Source of the DNA: Steromphala cineraria
Lineage: Eukaryota; Mollusca; Gastropoda; Trochida; Trochidae
Direction: 5' to 3'
NCBI GenBank assembly: GCA_916613615.1
Contig: OU744731.1
Coordinates: 53,110,645 to 53,174,644, forward strand
DNA length: 64,000 nt
The notes beneath the pieces are model-generated. The model did no database searches, had not been told where the DNA came from, and saw nothing but the letters and a program-made list of their open reading frames with translations. Below are positions 1 through 12,710 of the stretch, one piece after another. Position numbers and translations under genes: made by a program. The stretch's first letter is position 1. The number at the start of each line of letters is the position of its first letter.

Positions 1-228
1 TCAAATTTTATAAAAATCATTAGAGTTCACAAATCATAAGCCCCAAGTCAGTTGGTAATAACAAAACTTTAAAAAAAAATCGAACTTAAGACAATAATTC
101 ATCGCAAAGGAAAATTAATACGAGAGTTTTCCTTAAATTGTTTTAAGTAGCATACGTCACATCTCAGTTTATCATCTCAACATGTCCATGTATGCTATCA
201 AGTATACTAATTTAGTTCACTGGCACCA

Positions 229-728
229 TACTCTTCTATAGTTGGGAAAATGTTGCGATCTTTTTTCACTCTTCTATAGTTGGGAAAATGTTGCGATCTT
301 TTTTTCACTCTTCTATAGTTGGGAAAATGTTGCGACCTTTTTTCACTCTTCTATAGTTGGGAAAATGTTGCGATCTTTTTTCACTCTTCTATAGTTGGGA
401 AAATGTTGCGATCTTTTTTCACTCTTCTATAGTTGGAGAAATGTTGCGATCTTTTTTCACTCTTCTATAGTTGGGAAAATGTTGCGACCTTTTTTCACTC
501 TTCTATAGTTGGGAAAATGTTGCGATCTTTTTTCACTCTTCTATAGTTGGGAAAATGTTGCGATCTTTTTTCACTCTTCTATAGTTGGAGAAATGTTGCG
601 ATCTTTTTTCACTCTTCTATAGTTGGGAAAATGTTGCGATCTTTTTTCACTCTTCTATAGTTGGGAAAATGTTGCGATCTTTTTTCACTCTTCTATAGTT
701 GGGAAAATGTTGCGATCTTTTTTCACTC
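229..728. repeat. 38-bp tandem satellite, about 13 copies
   Basis: Thirteen consecutive units of about 38 bp, each containing ctcttctatagttggg and gttgcgatc, run without interruption. Two variant positions (gggaaaa/ggagaaa and gatc/gacc) recur in the same order in units 3-6 and 7-10. This shows that a four-unit block of about 152 bp was itself duplicated. An open frame across the last units is an artefact of the repeat. Confidence 0.95.
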
Positions 729-729
729 A

Positions 730-1174
730 CGGCTACAAAGAAGCAGAGGTCCTTAGGCATTATAACTCACTTTTACACACATTAATTAATTATAAAAAGT
801 ACACTATTAGTCGATTTTTGAGAGATGAGTCTGTCGATATCACAAGCTATTCTTAATAAACGTTTATGCACAAACCGTAAAAAAATCGACGAAATGATCG
901 CTTATGTTAAAATTAAACACCTTATCACATGAAATGTATGGCAGGCCATATTAAAATAATTCCAGATATCTAAGAAGCGTTTACGTTGAATTCGTCATGC
1001 ATGTTAGCTACCTTGTCAATTTCTTTGCACAATTCTTAATTGTCTTATTTCCCATGTCATATGGAACCGATTATTCATAAATGATAAACTATCTTAATAG
1101 TTAATAGGAGTTAACCAACGATAAACTGTTCCTAATCCCTTCAATTTGTTCAACCATAAAAATTGTAAATGCAG
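730..1174. other. Non-coding stretch, no feature recognised
   Basis: AT-rich single-copy-looking sequence between the satellite and the first recognised exon. The first exon begins in phase 1, so at least one upstream exon, probably for a signal peptide, must exist. No convincing ATG exon with a phase-1 donor was found here or before the satellite, so it is probably outside the window. Confidence 0.5.
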
Positions 1175-4100
1175 TTGCAACCGCTACAACTACAACTACA
1201 ACTACAACTGTTGCTGCCACTGCATCTCCCACGACCATCACTTCCGGTATAGGATACGAAGAGCATCAGATTCCAACATCTACAGATCGAAGTGAGTGAC
1301 GGAATTTGAATGGTGTCTTTTGTTTTGTCTTCATTGTGGCATCAATGTCTCATTAAGCTAAACAGTGATGAGCCACTTTCAAAAACAATGCGTCAAGTAT
1401 AAAGATTAATTTCACAAATAATTATCATTAATGTTATTCACCCTCAGTTCTGATATTTATGCCTTTTAATTGACATAAATATTTCAAAACATTCATGTGT
1501 CTAAACATATATTATTTTAGTCCTGCTTCATGACTGTGTATTATATAGGAGCCTTTATACAGTCTAGTTCTAATTCCATTTTTTGAGGTCGGCGGATCCG
1601 TAAACTAGTTTAAAAAAAAGTTTGGCCTAATCTGATATCATAACTCTTGACACAGGACCTGGATTCGAGTACCTCGACCGAAAGTGATACGTTTGCTTTA
1701 GAACTGATAATTTTGATTCAAAAACGTTTTTGGGTTTTATGTTTTCGTGAGATCCCTCTTCTTACATGTAACGTACCACTGTCCTTTTAAGAAACCCTCC
1801 TGGAGCTTGAAGCACAGAGTGAAACTGGCAGCATCCTCGACCTCCACCAGTACGGCGTGGACATCCAGCACTGTCACTCGTTCGTGTACCAAGTGAAGGG
1901 TTGTCAGGACCACGGACTGAGTCTCTTGGACACCGATGGTGTTGAACTCGTCTCCTTGGTGATCGGAGCAGACTCCAACTCGGCGATCAGCGTTGCTGGA
2001 GAAGCCAGTGTACCCACACCAAACGTTCTGAGCTGCAATGAGTTCAGGTAATGTCATTTTTTTATCTCCAACATCAACTGATCTTATGACATTACAACTC
2101 CTGGACCAGTGATTAAGGACAGACCCGAGATTCAAAAATATAATGAACTATGTAAAACCAGGCATGTCATGTTCTCATTGCATTGGAGTTAAAATCAAAT
2201 GATCAAACGTTATAAATTTAATACATTGAGATAAGGTATAATGCAGAGACGTGAGAGTGCTGAAAATGTAAAATCAAGTCCCAATCAAAGTGTCCTTTCT
2301 TATCAAATTAAAACTTTCAGATTTATACCTTTTGATCCCCAATTCCAAGACCCAACTAATAACTCTTAGCTCTTAGCTAGTGATCATGAAAGTCAAACTT
2401 GGTTCCGGTTCTTTAGGTGGTTCTGGGTGAGATGGTCTGGTAACAGAGTTCTGTACGGTTCTGGGATGGACACGACAGCAAGCCCAACCATTGACCACAC
2501 AGATGATGCTGTCCTCCTGACGAAGAGACTAGGTCTGAAGAAGATCAACTCCTCACCTTCCGTCATCAGACTGGGTGAGATATTACAAATAAGACCTGTG
2601 TTTAATCATTCTCGAGCCACACAGGTAGCTCAAGTCATCTTGATCCAACCCTTGTTCAAGAAAGGCTAGTTCCCTTGTTTCAGGCAAGTTTACCTAGCGG
2701 CAAACACTTGCAACACAAACCATTTGGACATTTTCAGCCAATGAAAACACTTCTCACATGGAAGGGTTGTTTTGTCACCTAGTTTGTTGTCATGATTCAA
2801 TAGTCTAAACGATGACTTTCAAACAGCGTCGTTGATTGGAAAACCTAACTTTGATTGCACCCAATGGGGCTTCTAGCCCGCAAACTAGGCCTATTCGAGG
2901 TTGAATCAATAAAACTTGAGCTTTTTCTCTTGGGAGAATGAGGTTTGGGTGAAAGCTATAGCTTCTCACTCAATTTGCTTTGTAAAGTGACATAGATTAA
3001 GGCCACAGCATCATCATCATCATAATATTTTAACAACAGGCACGTGTCTGTTTTTTGTTGAGCCTTCAGCTTTTGCACAGTGAATTACCTACAATAGAGG
3101 ACTTTAAGTCAAAAACGGTCAACACAACACAACAACAAGTGGCATTTTCGCTCGGTTGCTTAGGTAGACTAACGTGACCCTCTCTTCAATGCAATACCGG
3201 TCAGTCAGATTCGACCTTCAACTTGGGGTCAGAAGCCCAAAATATTCACACACATACCACAGTACCACACCTATCATTTGCACCATCACATCTTACAATA
3301 TGATGTTTACAAATCAAAGAAGACCAATCACCATTGATGATTTAGTCCAGGTTGGTCGCAAAACAGTGTTAAAAATACAACGACAGTTAAAGGGGCAGGA
3401 GCACGTTGTTAGGGGGAATATAAGGTGATGTCAGGAAAATGAAAATTAATGGTTCCAATTAAAAGACAATGTATTTAAACTAAATGGAGCAGTAATAATT
3501 CAAATATATAACCTAAAGTTTAGCCATGCGTTTCATTTTTGTTGCACAAAATGAATTAAAGGTGTTCACACAAAATGGTCGCCAATGGATTTTATGTCGG
3601 AATCTCACACTTTGTCCTCTGACTATGGATGGTTGGTTTGTGTTATGAGATTTTTGACACTGTCATAATAATACATTTGGCATTAACGTACAATTGTGAC
3701 AGGGTGAGATATAAGCATTCCTACTGGCTTTGGCTAGAGGGATATCTCTTTGGCCGAACAGGTAGAGTGCAGGACTCTCAACCCGGAGGTCCCGGGTTCG
3801 AATCCCGGTGGAGGTGGTCTAAAAATCACTTCTGTTACACAATTATCAGTGAAATTTTTGAAATATAAAATTACCTTTAAGTTACTTTAAACATATTTAG
3901 GAGATAAACCTACTGTGTTTTTTAATTTTCGTGGTCTAACGTAGATTCGATACCTGTTGATGTCATTCGGAGCCGAACGCGTTAGCGTGAGGCTTCGAAT
4001 GTAACATCAACGGTATCGAATCTACGTTAAACCACGAAAATTAAAACACACAATAGGTTTATCTCCATTCTACCATGACGAGTTTTTTTAACGTTTTAAA

Positions 4101-6099
4101 TGTCATTTCTTTTCTACCGCGTAACGTCAGTTGTGCTTCGGTCAACACTGTGACGTCATAATGTCTTGTGCTTATGACGTCATAGGTTGACGTCACTGTT
4201 GACATCACTCAAACCAAAACCGGTTGCGGTTGCTTATTGATCTAAATTCAGCCTTTCGCTTAAAATGATACTATTTCCTGGACATAAACATGCATGATAT
4301 TGATGCAAACCAAACTCTACTTATATACAAGTACGGGTAGTATAATGATAAAAGACTTTTAGTTAGTATTCAGACGAAGCAACTCCCGAAGCGTACGATG
4401 ACTGTATGCATGTCGACTCGTTCGTTTCTATGACAATGTGTATCAAACCGCGGCGAATCGCCCGTCATAAAAATCGTGTTCGAACGTAGGTTCGACCATA
4501 GAAATAAACCAATGAAATTCGAGGATTTTGAAATGTCATGGTAGAATGAATCTTTAACTATGACACACTTACCTTCGCCTCTTGGCAAAACACATTTTGC
4601 ATCATCTTAATATACCCTGTAATATGATAATGGAAAACAAATGTTTTCATGAATATATGGATCTACTTTTATTCTGATTCTTCTGTGTTTCAATTTCTAA
4701 ATTTTCATCATCAAATCATTATCATTCATTTTTTTATGTTAAAAGAAATTTAAATGTTGTGAAATATGTTCATTTCCCGAGAGGCATACACTTCCCTGAT
4801 GCTTCCCACTAATCAAAGGTATTCTAGACGTGGACTCTATTTGTCTTAAAACACCCAAAATAGAAAATATCAATAAGAAAAGCGTTTAACAGACAGGAGT
4901 TGTAAAAGTGATGAGCAGTTTAAAATCCGTACCTACATCCTAAGTTATTTGGTAGTTTTAAAGAGGCAGTGGCACGTTTTAGGGGGAATATAAGGGGATG
5001 TCATGAAAATTGAAAGACAGTGTATTTAAACTAAATGAAGCAGTAATAAGCCAAATATATAATGTAAGTTCAGCCATGCGACTGCTTTTTCTTACACAAA
5101 ATGAATTTAATGTGTTCACACAAAAATGGCAGCCAATGGACTTTGTGTGAATCTCAATAATTTGTTCTCTGACTATGGATGATTGGCTTGTGTAATAAGA
5201 TTTTTTAAACTCTCAAATTAAAGAGACACAGAGTATGTTGATAGGATCACATATGTCAAATTTGGAAATCGATGTTATTACATCGGTAACCACCTACTGT
5301 TACTGAAAATAACAAGTTAAATGTCAATCAGTACATTAGAGCGAAAATACGGCCATTCAAAGTCGGGATTTTGATCGAAAACAGGATAATGATAACAATT
5401 TCGCCAAACTTAATTTTGAAACCTTGTCATAAGCTGACAGGAAGATATATTCGATTCGATAGTGTTTATTAGGTATTGTAACTTATAGGTAGATTAATTG
5501 GATGCATAAAATCGAATATTAAACGTATTTGAGACGTTTCTTGATTTTTCAATAAAATCAAGCATTTTAGTGATATTATGCATAGATGGATATATTTGCA
5601 AGTCCAGTGATAAGATATGAACTTCAATCAGCATATTAGATATTTTGTAGCTTATCAAAACCATATAAATTATAAGAAAGATACTCTGTGTTACATTGAT
5701 ACATTTAGCATTAACGTACAATTATCAGTGAAAATTTTGAAATGAAAAATTTTCAAAGACGTGCTACTGCCTCTTTAAAGGTGGGAGACAAGATAATAAC
5801 CTCATAAGTATAATTGAAGTAAATTGTTTAACCCCCTTTCTCCAAAAGGAACAGATGGGCTGTCTCGTCTTGAAAGAGTCCTGGAACTCGGCCAGTTTGC
5901 AGATGGACTCATAGAAGAGGTTCCAGCCAACAATATTGGAGCATGCGCAATGAAGTGCTCCAACCATGCTGACTGTGGTATGTTCAGCTTCAAGGAGGCA
6001 GACGATCTCTGCAGCATCTTCAACAGGATGACGTCATCATTCACTGTGACGTCATCAGCTGCTTGGAAATCCTGGAAGATGCTATACTGTTATCAATAA
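1175..6099 (+). CDS. Methyltransf_FA-domain plus PAN/apple-domain protein, 3' part (four exons)
   Basis: Exons: 1175-1291, 1792-2047, 2417-2574, 5849-6099. Phases (1, 1, 2, 1) match at every junction and give 259 residues before the TAA. Exon 1 encodes a Thr-rich, mucin-like linker. Exons 2-3 encode a domain of the farnesoic acid O-methyltransferase-like family (Methyltransf_FA); recognisable parts are VKGCQDHGLSLL, LVIGADSNSAIS and the core WFWVRWSGNRVLYGSG, which spans the second intron. In animals this domain is usually an extracellular module rather than a proven enzyme. Exon 4 is a C-terminal PAN/apple domain with regularly spaced cysteines (CAMKCSNHADCGMFSF). The last intron holds two MITEs and a fold-back element. 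The 5' end, probably with a signal peptide, is missing. AATAAA overlaps the stop; another lies at 6801. Likely a secreted recognition or adhesion protein; ligand unknown. Confidence 0.8.
3391..3876 (+). mobile_element. TTAA-flanked MITE, copy a, interrupted by a tRNA-like insertion
   Basis: Flanked by TTAA on both sides. The left end is a divergent form (aggggcaggagcacg) of the family terminus AGGGGCAGTAGCACG. The interior matches the other copies (aaggtgatgtcagg, acaaaatgaattaaaggtg). The right end is decayed, and a 143-bp insertion splits it near the 3' end. Confidence 0.8.
3696..3838 (+). mobile_element. tRNA-derived (SINE-like) insertion
   Basis: The insertion sits inside the MITE and is flanked by the direct repeat acaatt (3690-3695 and 3839-3844). 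It contains an A-box-like ttggccgaacagg and a perfect B box ggttcgaatcc with a strong T-arm (cccgggttcgaatcccgg). The anticodon and acceptor stems do not pair well, so a functional tRNA gene is unlikely. Confidence 0.6.
3900..4620. mobile_element. Fold-back element with CRE-like cluster
   Basis: A 167-bp near-perfect hairpin (3900-4066, centre near 3983, ends ggagataaacc/ggtttatctcc) is followed by sequence with three TGACGTCA palindromes (4151, 4175, 4188). A shorter inverted pair, attctaccatgac near 4066 and gtcatggtagaat near 4540, encloses the right part. A 72-codon frame on the minus strand (4370-4588) is identical in the duplicate at 10454-10672, but this reflects recent duplication and is not good evidence for coding. 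Confidence 0.65.
4962..5774 (+). mobile_element. TTAA-flanked MITE, copy b, with a nested insertion
   Basis: TTAA at 4958-4961 and 5775-5778. The two halves match other copies, but about 470 bp (roughly 5225-5693) is inserted. The ends of the insertion share the inverted motif acacagagtat/atactctgtgt, which suggests a second, unrelated DNA element nested in the MITE. Confidence 0.75.
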
Positions 6100-7657
6100 A
6101 TCCGTATAGTGGGCAATAATATTGCAGTAATATCAATCTATATTTTCAACATTGTACATTGTAGAACTGTTTAATATGATTGCATCGAAATTCCTGGTTT
6201 TACGGGGAAAAGGATCAAAATGTGTTCTAAAAGTTTGAAAATTTAGTGTCTTTTTTTGTGATCACTGATCACCTATATATTTGTTTTACCGCATGTTTTG
6301 TTTTTATTATAACAGAAAAGTATCTTTTATTGTTTTAAGTGTACACAATATTTGTATCAAAGACATTTATCAGATTATTATATGGATATTTATATAGCGC
6401 GCATATCCAACCACTCGTGGTTGCTCAAGGCGCTTACATTTAAAGTTTAATTTGTGGTTTGTGGAAACAAACTACCTGACCCGAACGCGATTGATCACTA
6501 CTCAGATAGGACAGTTAACTGGGTATAATTCCATTAACGACGACAGAATTGTAAAACTATTGTCTCTATTGGGATGTTTAATCCATCATCTGCTGAACTA
6601 TGTTCGAACCCATAAAGTGACAATAGCTTTAAATGTGTATTCTTCGATTTTAATCAGACTGGTCGAGGCATCATTTAGGTCAGTATTTGAACTATAGCTT
6701 AACTCAAATTTAAAATCAGTTTGGACCATGACGTATTTTGTTGAATATGTTTTCAATTGCATCGAATGTAAATATATATATTGATCCTTTTCCTTGAAAC
6801 AATAAACTTATTCTTCTAAATTAATTTGCTGTTACAATTTGATTGTTGTGTTTGAGTTATTTCTTCAACATCACTTTGCCGAAATTTTGAAATATGAACA
6901 AAATCGAGAATTGGTAGTTTTGCCTGATTCATTCCACTAAATTCATTATTACATTTTCGATTCAGATGTCAATTGGGAGGTATACTATCTCCAGACGGAT
7001 GCCACTCTCTTTCCACGGAACCTCCGTGACGTATAGCCCATATTTCGCGTAATTTCAATAATTTTTAATGTTTTGTGTTACAATTCCGACTGTAAGATGT
7101 AAGTGTTCATATGTTTGAATCATTTGATCAAATGACTTAAAATGTCGGATGAAATGACTATAGTAACAGAAAATGTAATTAAATGGTGCAGACGTCACTG
7201 CAAAAACAGATAATGGATACACTATCCAGCTTAATTGTCAGATCACGGCAGAATGTCAAAAGAAAATGAACAATATCCTAAGGGGCAGTGACAACATAAC
7301 AAAGGACATGACCCCCGTGCGTATTAAACACAGCGATGCATCGTCGACGCATTGAGAGTACTGAATACGCATGAAACTCCATGGGGAAAGTGTCTTAATA
7401 GTCTACATATCATGCCACTTATGACACAAAGGGATGTTACAAACTTCATTTATGACATCTCCCCCGCAAAGCTTGTGACGCCAGTGCCTGAATTATTTGT
7501 CAAGACAGATGCATTAATTTTATACGTGACATGCTCTAATTGACTAAAAAGGCCAAGGTCAGTAATTATATTTTATACGATGAACTAGATATTGTGATGA
7601 GAAAAGATATTCTTTCAATCAATCAATCTTTATACAATACTTATAGGCCACAAGCCT
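6100..7657. other. 3' flank of the PAN gene; no further gene seen
   Basis: Contains AATAAA at 6801-6806, a possible distal polyadenylation signal for the upstream gene. Near 6372-6440 is a fragment with tatatagcgcgc and ctcaaggcgctt, typical of the 3' tail of molluscan short repeats. The short open frames here have no recognisable domain. Confidence 0.45.
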
Positions 7658-7753
7658 GGGACGGTATTCTTAAAAAGTCTAAGATTAAGTTTAAGTTTTT
7701 GATTGAAACATAAGTCATTTTTTAGACTTAAGTCCTTTTAAGAATACCGCCCC
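7658..7753. repeat. Inverted repeat (hairpin)
   Basis: Imperfect arms gggacggtattctta and taagaataccgcccc, with a second paired segment of tctaag/cttaag type, enclose a short loop. It follows a repeat tail (caatcaatctttatac). Confidence 0.7.
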
Positions 7754-8056
7754 TGTAGTACATTTGTTGAATACATTATTTACATATCTGTACAATGAAT
7801 GGAACGTAAAATCATATACAAAAATCATCATACCATAAAATACTATCATTTGTATAAAAATGAGTACAATTCATTCTAATCTAAGTATTCATCATATTGT
7901 GTCTGTATAAAGAGTCATAGAATATATACATAGAAACTTTCTGAACAATATTACTATTTGAACTTATACAGAACCAATACAGAAGACACATGTCCCTTAA
8001 CCGTTCCCTAGTCTGGACAATAACCTCTTGAAAGACAAGCTGAGCATTATAATTAA

Positions 8057-8414
8057 AGGGGCAGTAGCACGTGTTTTGACAATTTTATATTTTCAATGTT
8101 TCACTGATAATGGTAAGTTAATGTTAAATGTATTCCTTTGATAGTGTCAAAAATCTAATTACACAAACCAATCATCCATAGTCAGAGATCAAATTATAAA
8201 GATTCACATAAAATCCATTGGCAGCCATTTTTGTGTGAACACCTTTAATTCATTTTGTGTAAGAAAATGAATCTAATGGCTTAACTTTACATTATATATT
8301 TGATTTATTGACGATTCATTTATAGTTTAAATACATTGTCTTTAGATTGGAACCCTTTATTTTAATTTTCCTGACATCACCTTATATTCCCCGTAAAAAC
8401 GTCCTACTGCCCCT
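8057..8414 (-). mobile_element. TTAA-flanked MITE, copy c (358 bp, reverse)
   Basis: TTAA at 8053-8056 and 8415-8418, with ends aggggcagtagcacg and the near-inverse cgtcctactgcccct. The internal sequence is the reverse complement of copies a, b, e and f. Confidence 0.9.
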
Positions 8415-8418
8415 TTAA

Positions 8419-9912
8419 GGGCTTTAGATACTAGTATATAAAATGTATATTATATTATATCCTTTTAAAATATATTTTTATAGCAATAACGTTTCATGTG
8501 TTAGCCTACATGATTAGTTCCTCGTATGTTAAAGGCCGCAACACTGTACGTTTGAATGTAATTCGGTAAATTCACAAAGATATTGCCAATGTTGGCGATG
8601 TTAGGTATTAATTCAAAATCATTATGTTTTTATTTATTATTATAATTAATTATGAAATCCCCTGATCTATCTGCGAATTAGATTTCTCTTTTGACGTCAC
8701 ACTAGGGGGCGCTTTCAATATGAAACTGACACTTTTCAACTTTAGGTTTGACTTACAATCATAGTAATGAGACGAAGAGTACATTGGTTTATGAGCTTAA
8801 ATACAAAGATACAAAAACATCTTTTCTGTTCACTTCTAAAAGCGTAAAAGAAAACAAGTTAACAGTTAAAAGTAACAGTTAAAGACACTTATGCGTATTC
8901 TGTACTGAATTAACAATCATGCAAAAACAAATTGAGTTTGAAAAAACAAACTTATTGCACCGTGGTTAAAAGCGTCATGCATCCATGATTAATTATCCAT
9001 GCTTGGCATGCTCTCAATACTTGTCATGTATTGATGCATCTACTGAGTCGGCTAATTGCTCAGGTTAATCTACAAGGAATTATTTCAATGTGTAGCGAAA
9101 TAAATAAAGTAGATTAATTTCAGAATGCTTGATATATTATGTAGTGAGGATAATACGAAAGTTGAATGGATGATTTGAAGTTATATGAGTATTAATGCTT
9201 AACAGAGCAAACAACGTTTTTGTGAGCGTCTATACTTAGGGGCAAAAGAAACGATACCAGCTTTCAAAAGGGGCAATTTCAAAATTCTCTGACTGGCGAA
9301 ATGCGAAAACGAGACCCTGCGATAGGCTATTGAGTTTTGAAGAACAAATTCATTCATCAGAGTATGTATGGTACAATTATCGTTATGACTGTTCAAATTC
9401 ACGTGGGGTCCTAAAATAGTTTTTCCAATATGCTTTTTGGCAACAATGTATCGAATTTGACTTTAAAAAGTTACGAAATGTAGACATTTTAATATAATAT
9501 GTTATCAATATAAGCAACCTTCATTGAAATCAATTCGTTCACGCTTATTAACTGTATGACTCTGGAAAAAGAACAAAAAAGCCATTTTCACTATCCTATC
9601 TAAATTAGTAAAGTAGATTTTAAAACGTGACCAGATAATGCTTTTAAGTTCATAACTTAGTTTAGGATGTTGCTGAAATCATGAATTAACCCTGGTTCCG
9701 TCGTAATTATCAATCGTAGCTTAAACTACATGTATCTTGCATTTTGCTGTTGAGTGTATCCTTAATCATTAAGTTTTAGGAAGAAAACATTATGTTCTGT
9801 AGAACAAGGCATTATCGTTTATATACTTACCGTAGACTTTTTCTATTAGTTTGTTGGGGCCTTACTGAGTAAGTAAGTGTTGTGCATTCAAAATCGCGTT
9901 GATAGTTAATTT
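8419..9912. other. Intergenic, no feature recognised
   Basis: AT-rich sequence with a single TGACGTCA near 8693. Frames up to 67 codons have no recognisable motif or plausible splice structure. Confidence 0.4.
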
Positions 9913-9916
9913 TTAA

Positions 9917-10063
9917 AGGGGCACTTTTTAGGGGGGATGTAAGGTGGTGTCAGGAACATGAAAATAAATGGTTCCAATTGATAATGTATTTAAACTAAAT
10001 GAAGCAGTAAATAATCAAATATATAATGTAAAGTTCAGCCGTGCTATTCCTTTTTCTTATACA
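9917..10063 (+). mobile_element. TTAA-flanked MITE, copy d, truncated
   Basis: Begins after TTAA (9913-9916) and follows the family consensus for about 147 bp. It then stops abruptly where the duplicated fold-back segment begins at cgttagcgtgagg. The right half is absent. Confidence 0.8.
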
Positions 10064-11234
10064 CGTTAGCGTGAGGCTTCGAATGTAACATCAACGGTAT
10101 CGAATCTACGTTAAACCACGAAAATTAAAACACACAATAGGTTTATCTCCATTCTACCATGACGAGTTTTTTTAACGTTTTAAATGTCATTTCTTTTCTA
10201 CCGCGTAACGTCAGTTGTGCTTCGGTCAACACTGTGACGTCATAATGTCTTGTGCTTATGACGTCATAGGTTGACGTCACTGTTGACATCACTCAAACCA
10301 AAACCGGTTGCGGTTGCTTATTGATCTAAATTCAGCCTTTCGCTTAAAATGATACTATTTCCTGGACATAAACATGCATGATATTGATGCGAACCAAACT
10401 CTACTTATATACAAGTACGGGTAGTATAATGATAAAAGACTTTTAGTTAGTATTCAGACGAAGCAACTCCCGAAGCGTACGATGACTGTATGCATGTCGA
10501 CTCGTTCGTTTCTATGACAATGTGTATCAAACCGCGGCGAATCGCCCGTCATAAAAATCGTGTTCGAACGTAGGTTCGACCATAGAAATAAACCAATGAA
10601 ATTCGAGGATTTTGAAATGTCATGGTAGAATGAATCTTTAACTATGACACACTTACCTTCGCCTCTTGGCAAAACACATTTTGCATCATCTTAATATACC
10701 CTGTAATATGATAATGGAAAACAAATGTTTTCATGAATATATGGATCTACTTTTATTCTGATTCTTCTGTGTTTCAATTTCTAAATTTTCATCATCAAAT
10801 CATTATCATTCATTTTTTTATGTTAAAAGAAATTTAAATGTTGTGAAATATGTTCATTTCCCGAGAGGCATACACTTCCCTGATGCTTCCCACTAATCAA
10901 AGGTATTCTAGACGTGGACTCTATTTGTCTTAAAACACCCAAAATAGAAAATATCAATAAGAAAAGCGTTTAACAGACAGGAGTTGTAAAAGTGATGAGC
11001 AGTTAAAAATCCGTACCTACATCCTAAGTTATTTGGTAGTTTTAAAGAGGCAGTGGCACGTTTTAGGGGGAATATAAGGGGATGTCATGAAAATGAAAAT
11101 AAATAGTCCCAATTGAAAGACAGTGTATTTAAACTAAATGAAGCAGTAATAAGCCAAATATATAATGTAAGTTCAGCCATGCGACTGCTTTTTCTTACAC
11201 AAAATGAATTTAATGTGTTCACACAAAAATGGCA
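10064..11234. repeat. 1.2-kb segmental duplication of 3980-5150
   Basis: Nearly identical to 3980 onwards at a constant offset of 6,084 bp over most of its length; one visible difference is gatgcaaacc versus gatgcgaacc. The copy starts at the centre of the 3900-4066 hairpin, so it lacks the left arm, and it continues into the next MITE. The first copy has lost about 19 bp within that MITE. Confidence 0.95.
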
Positions 11235-11403
11235 GCCAATGGACTTTATGTTAATCTTTATAATTCGTTCTCTGACTGTGGATGACTGGTTTTTGTTATG
11301 AGATTTTTGACGCTATCAAAGCAATTCATTTAGCAGTAACTTACAGTTTTCACTGAAAAATTGAAAATATAAAAATTTAACAAAAAAACGTGCTACTGCC
11401 CCT
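11046..11403 (+). mobile_element. TTAA-flanked MITE, copy e (358 bp)
   Basis: TTAA at 11042-11045 and 11404-11407; the termini match the family. This is the uninterrupted counterpart of copy b and defines where the insertion in b lies. Confidence 0.9.
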
Positions 11404-11407
11404 TTAA

Positions 11408-12289
11408 GGTTGTCTATGTGTAACGTTAAAGAATTGGGTGTAAGTTGGCAAACATTATTTAAGGTTGCTTAAGGAGCTAACATGGAGGATGTGTTCAAGA
11501 ACCGTAGTTTTTTCTTCTAGAATTCCTTTATAGTTCTGCAGGGAGGTATGAAAGCAACACTTATTTGAAGTAATATTCAATGTACATACCATATCAATAC
11601 CATAGGGGACATTTTCTTCTGTTTGGTTAAGTGAAAAGTCTAAACGGGTCTTTAGGCATAACAAATGATTGTCGTTCAGAACCTTAAATAAAGGAACAGA
11701 CTAAGAATTTTTTTAAGACGACTAAAGAGCTTTATTCTGAAAAAGAGATGAATTTTTTGGCTCCAATCATTATATCTAATCCATTTTGACTTTTGTAAAA
11801 TTTATTTATCTTTTTATTTTCAGGATTCAGGATGTTTCTCGGGCCTAATACATACATACATATATACACACAGACACAAAACATAAAGAAATATACATCT
11901 GTATTGGAAAACATGTCAGCGGTTTAGACACAAAACATAGAGACAAATAAATATCTTCGTATAAAAATGTGTCTCTTCCAGTGGTTTGGACGTAAAACAT
12001 AAAGACAAATGAATATCTACATATAAAAATGTGTTTCTTTTGATGGTTGGGATCAGATAATAAAAGCGGTCACAGTTTCCGTATCTCAATGCATAACGAT
12101 TAAGACAATGCACCATATAAAACATTCATGACACACAATCTTCAGGTGTTTAGACCTAGTGGGTATATATTTCCTATCTGACTCGCGGATGCGTGTCGAA
12201 CTAGACTTTTCATTATCTTCAAGATTAAACTATCAAGATCCATTGATCCATTGATTTCAAGACATTGAGTAATTGACCAAGCAAGTGTT
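11408..12289. other. Intergenic; short direct repeats near 11870-12020
   Basis: About three diverged units of roughly 70 bp share acaaaacata-aagacaaat and ataaaaatgtgt (11870-12020). No gene is recognised. Confidence 0.4.
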
Positions 12290-12620
12290 TTCTTCTATTG
12301 GTTGATTTCGATCCATACACTTGGTCTGACAGCTTCCAACAGTTTCCTTCACCGGGGATTTACAACTCCTTCCAGATCCCTGGGGTCGTGATTTTACCTA
12401 TACATATGGTGCTTGATTGACGTCATCGTCAACACGTGCAAAGGTAAGTGATGGTTCAATATGATCGATCCAATGATTTCAAATTCAAGGGGTGGTACAT
12501 CCAGTCAGTGTTTGCTTCCATTGGTTGATATTACTCTGTGATTATATGCCAGCTTCCGTCAGTTTCCCTCACCATGGGTTCAGTCTTCTTTTACAGATCC
12601 TTGGACTCGTGATTTATCCT
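12290..12620 (-). pseudogene. Two decayed copies of the PAN exon
   Basis: Segments near 12290-12400 and 12492-12620 resemble the 3' part of the functional PAN exon at 12711-12922. On the plus strand they share forms of catccagtcagtgtt, ggttgat and cagcttcc-tcagtttc, and they resemble each other downstream (cagatcc-tgg-tcgtgattt). Reading frames are broken. They look like tandem exon copies that have degenerated 3' of the lectin gene. Confidence 0.55.
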
Positions 12621-12648
12621 ACACAATGGATGCTAAAGCTAGCGTTTG

Positions 12649-12654
12649 TTTATT
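12649..12654 (-). terminator. Polyadenylation signal of the lectin-PAN gene
   Basis: AATAAA on the minus strand, 57 nt after the TGA of the lectin-PAN gene. Confidence 0.6.
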
Positions 12655-12710
12655 GTTTTCAATTTCAATGTTTAATGACGGTGCCAGATTATCGCTCCAG
12701 TGGTATCAAA

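Noticed and set aside
229..728. CRISPR-like array
   Set aside because: Units are contiguous without unique spacers and the context is animal nuclear DNA; it is a plain tandem satellite.
1737..2135. 132-codon open frame on the minus strand
   Set aside because: It is the opposite strand of the Methyltransf_FA exon; the plus-strand reading has domain similarity and matching splice sites.
3735..3820. Functional tRNA gene
   Set aside because: The B box and T-arm are good, but the anticodon and acceptor stems pair poorly; better seen as SINE-derived.
4370..4588. 72-codon frame conserved in two copies (also 10454-10672)
   Set aside because: Identity comes from a recent DNA duplication of a fold-back element; there is no start context or domain.
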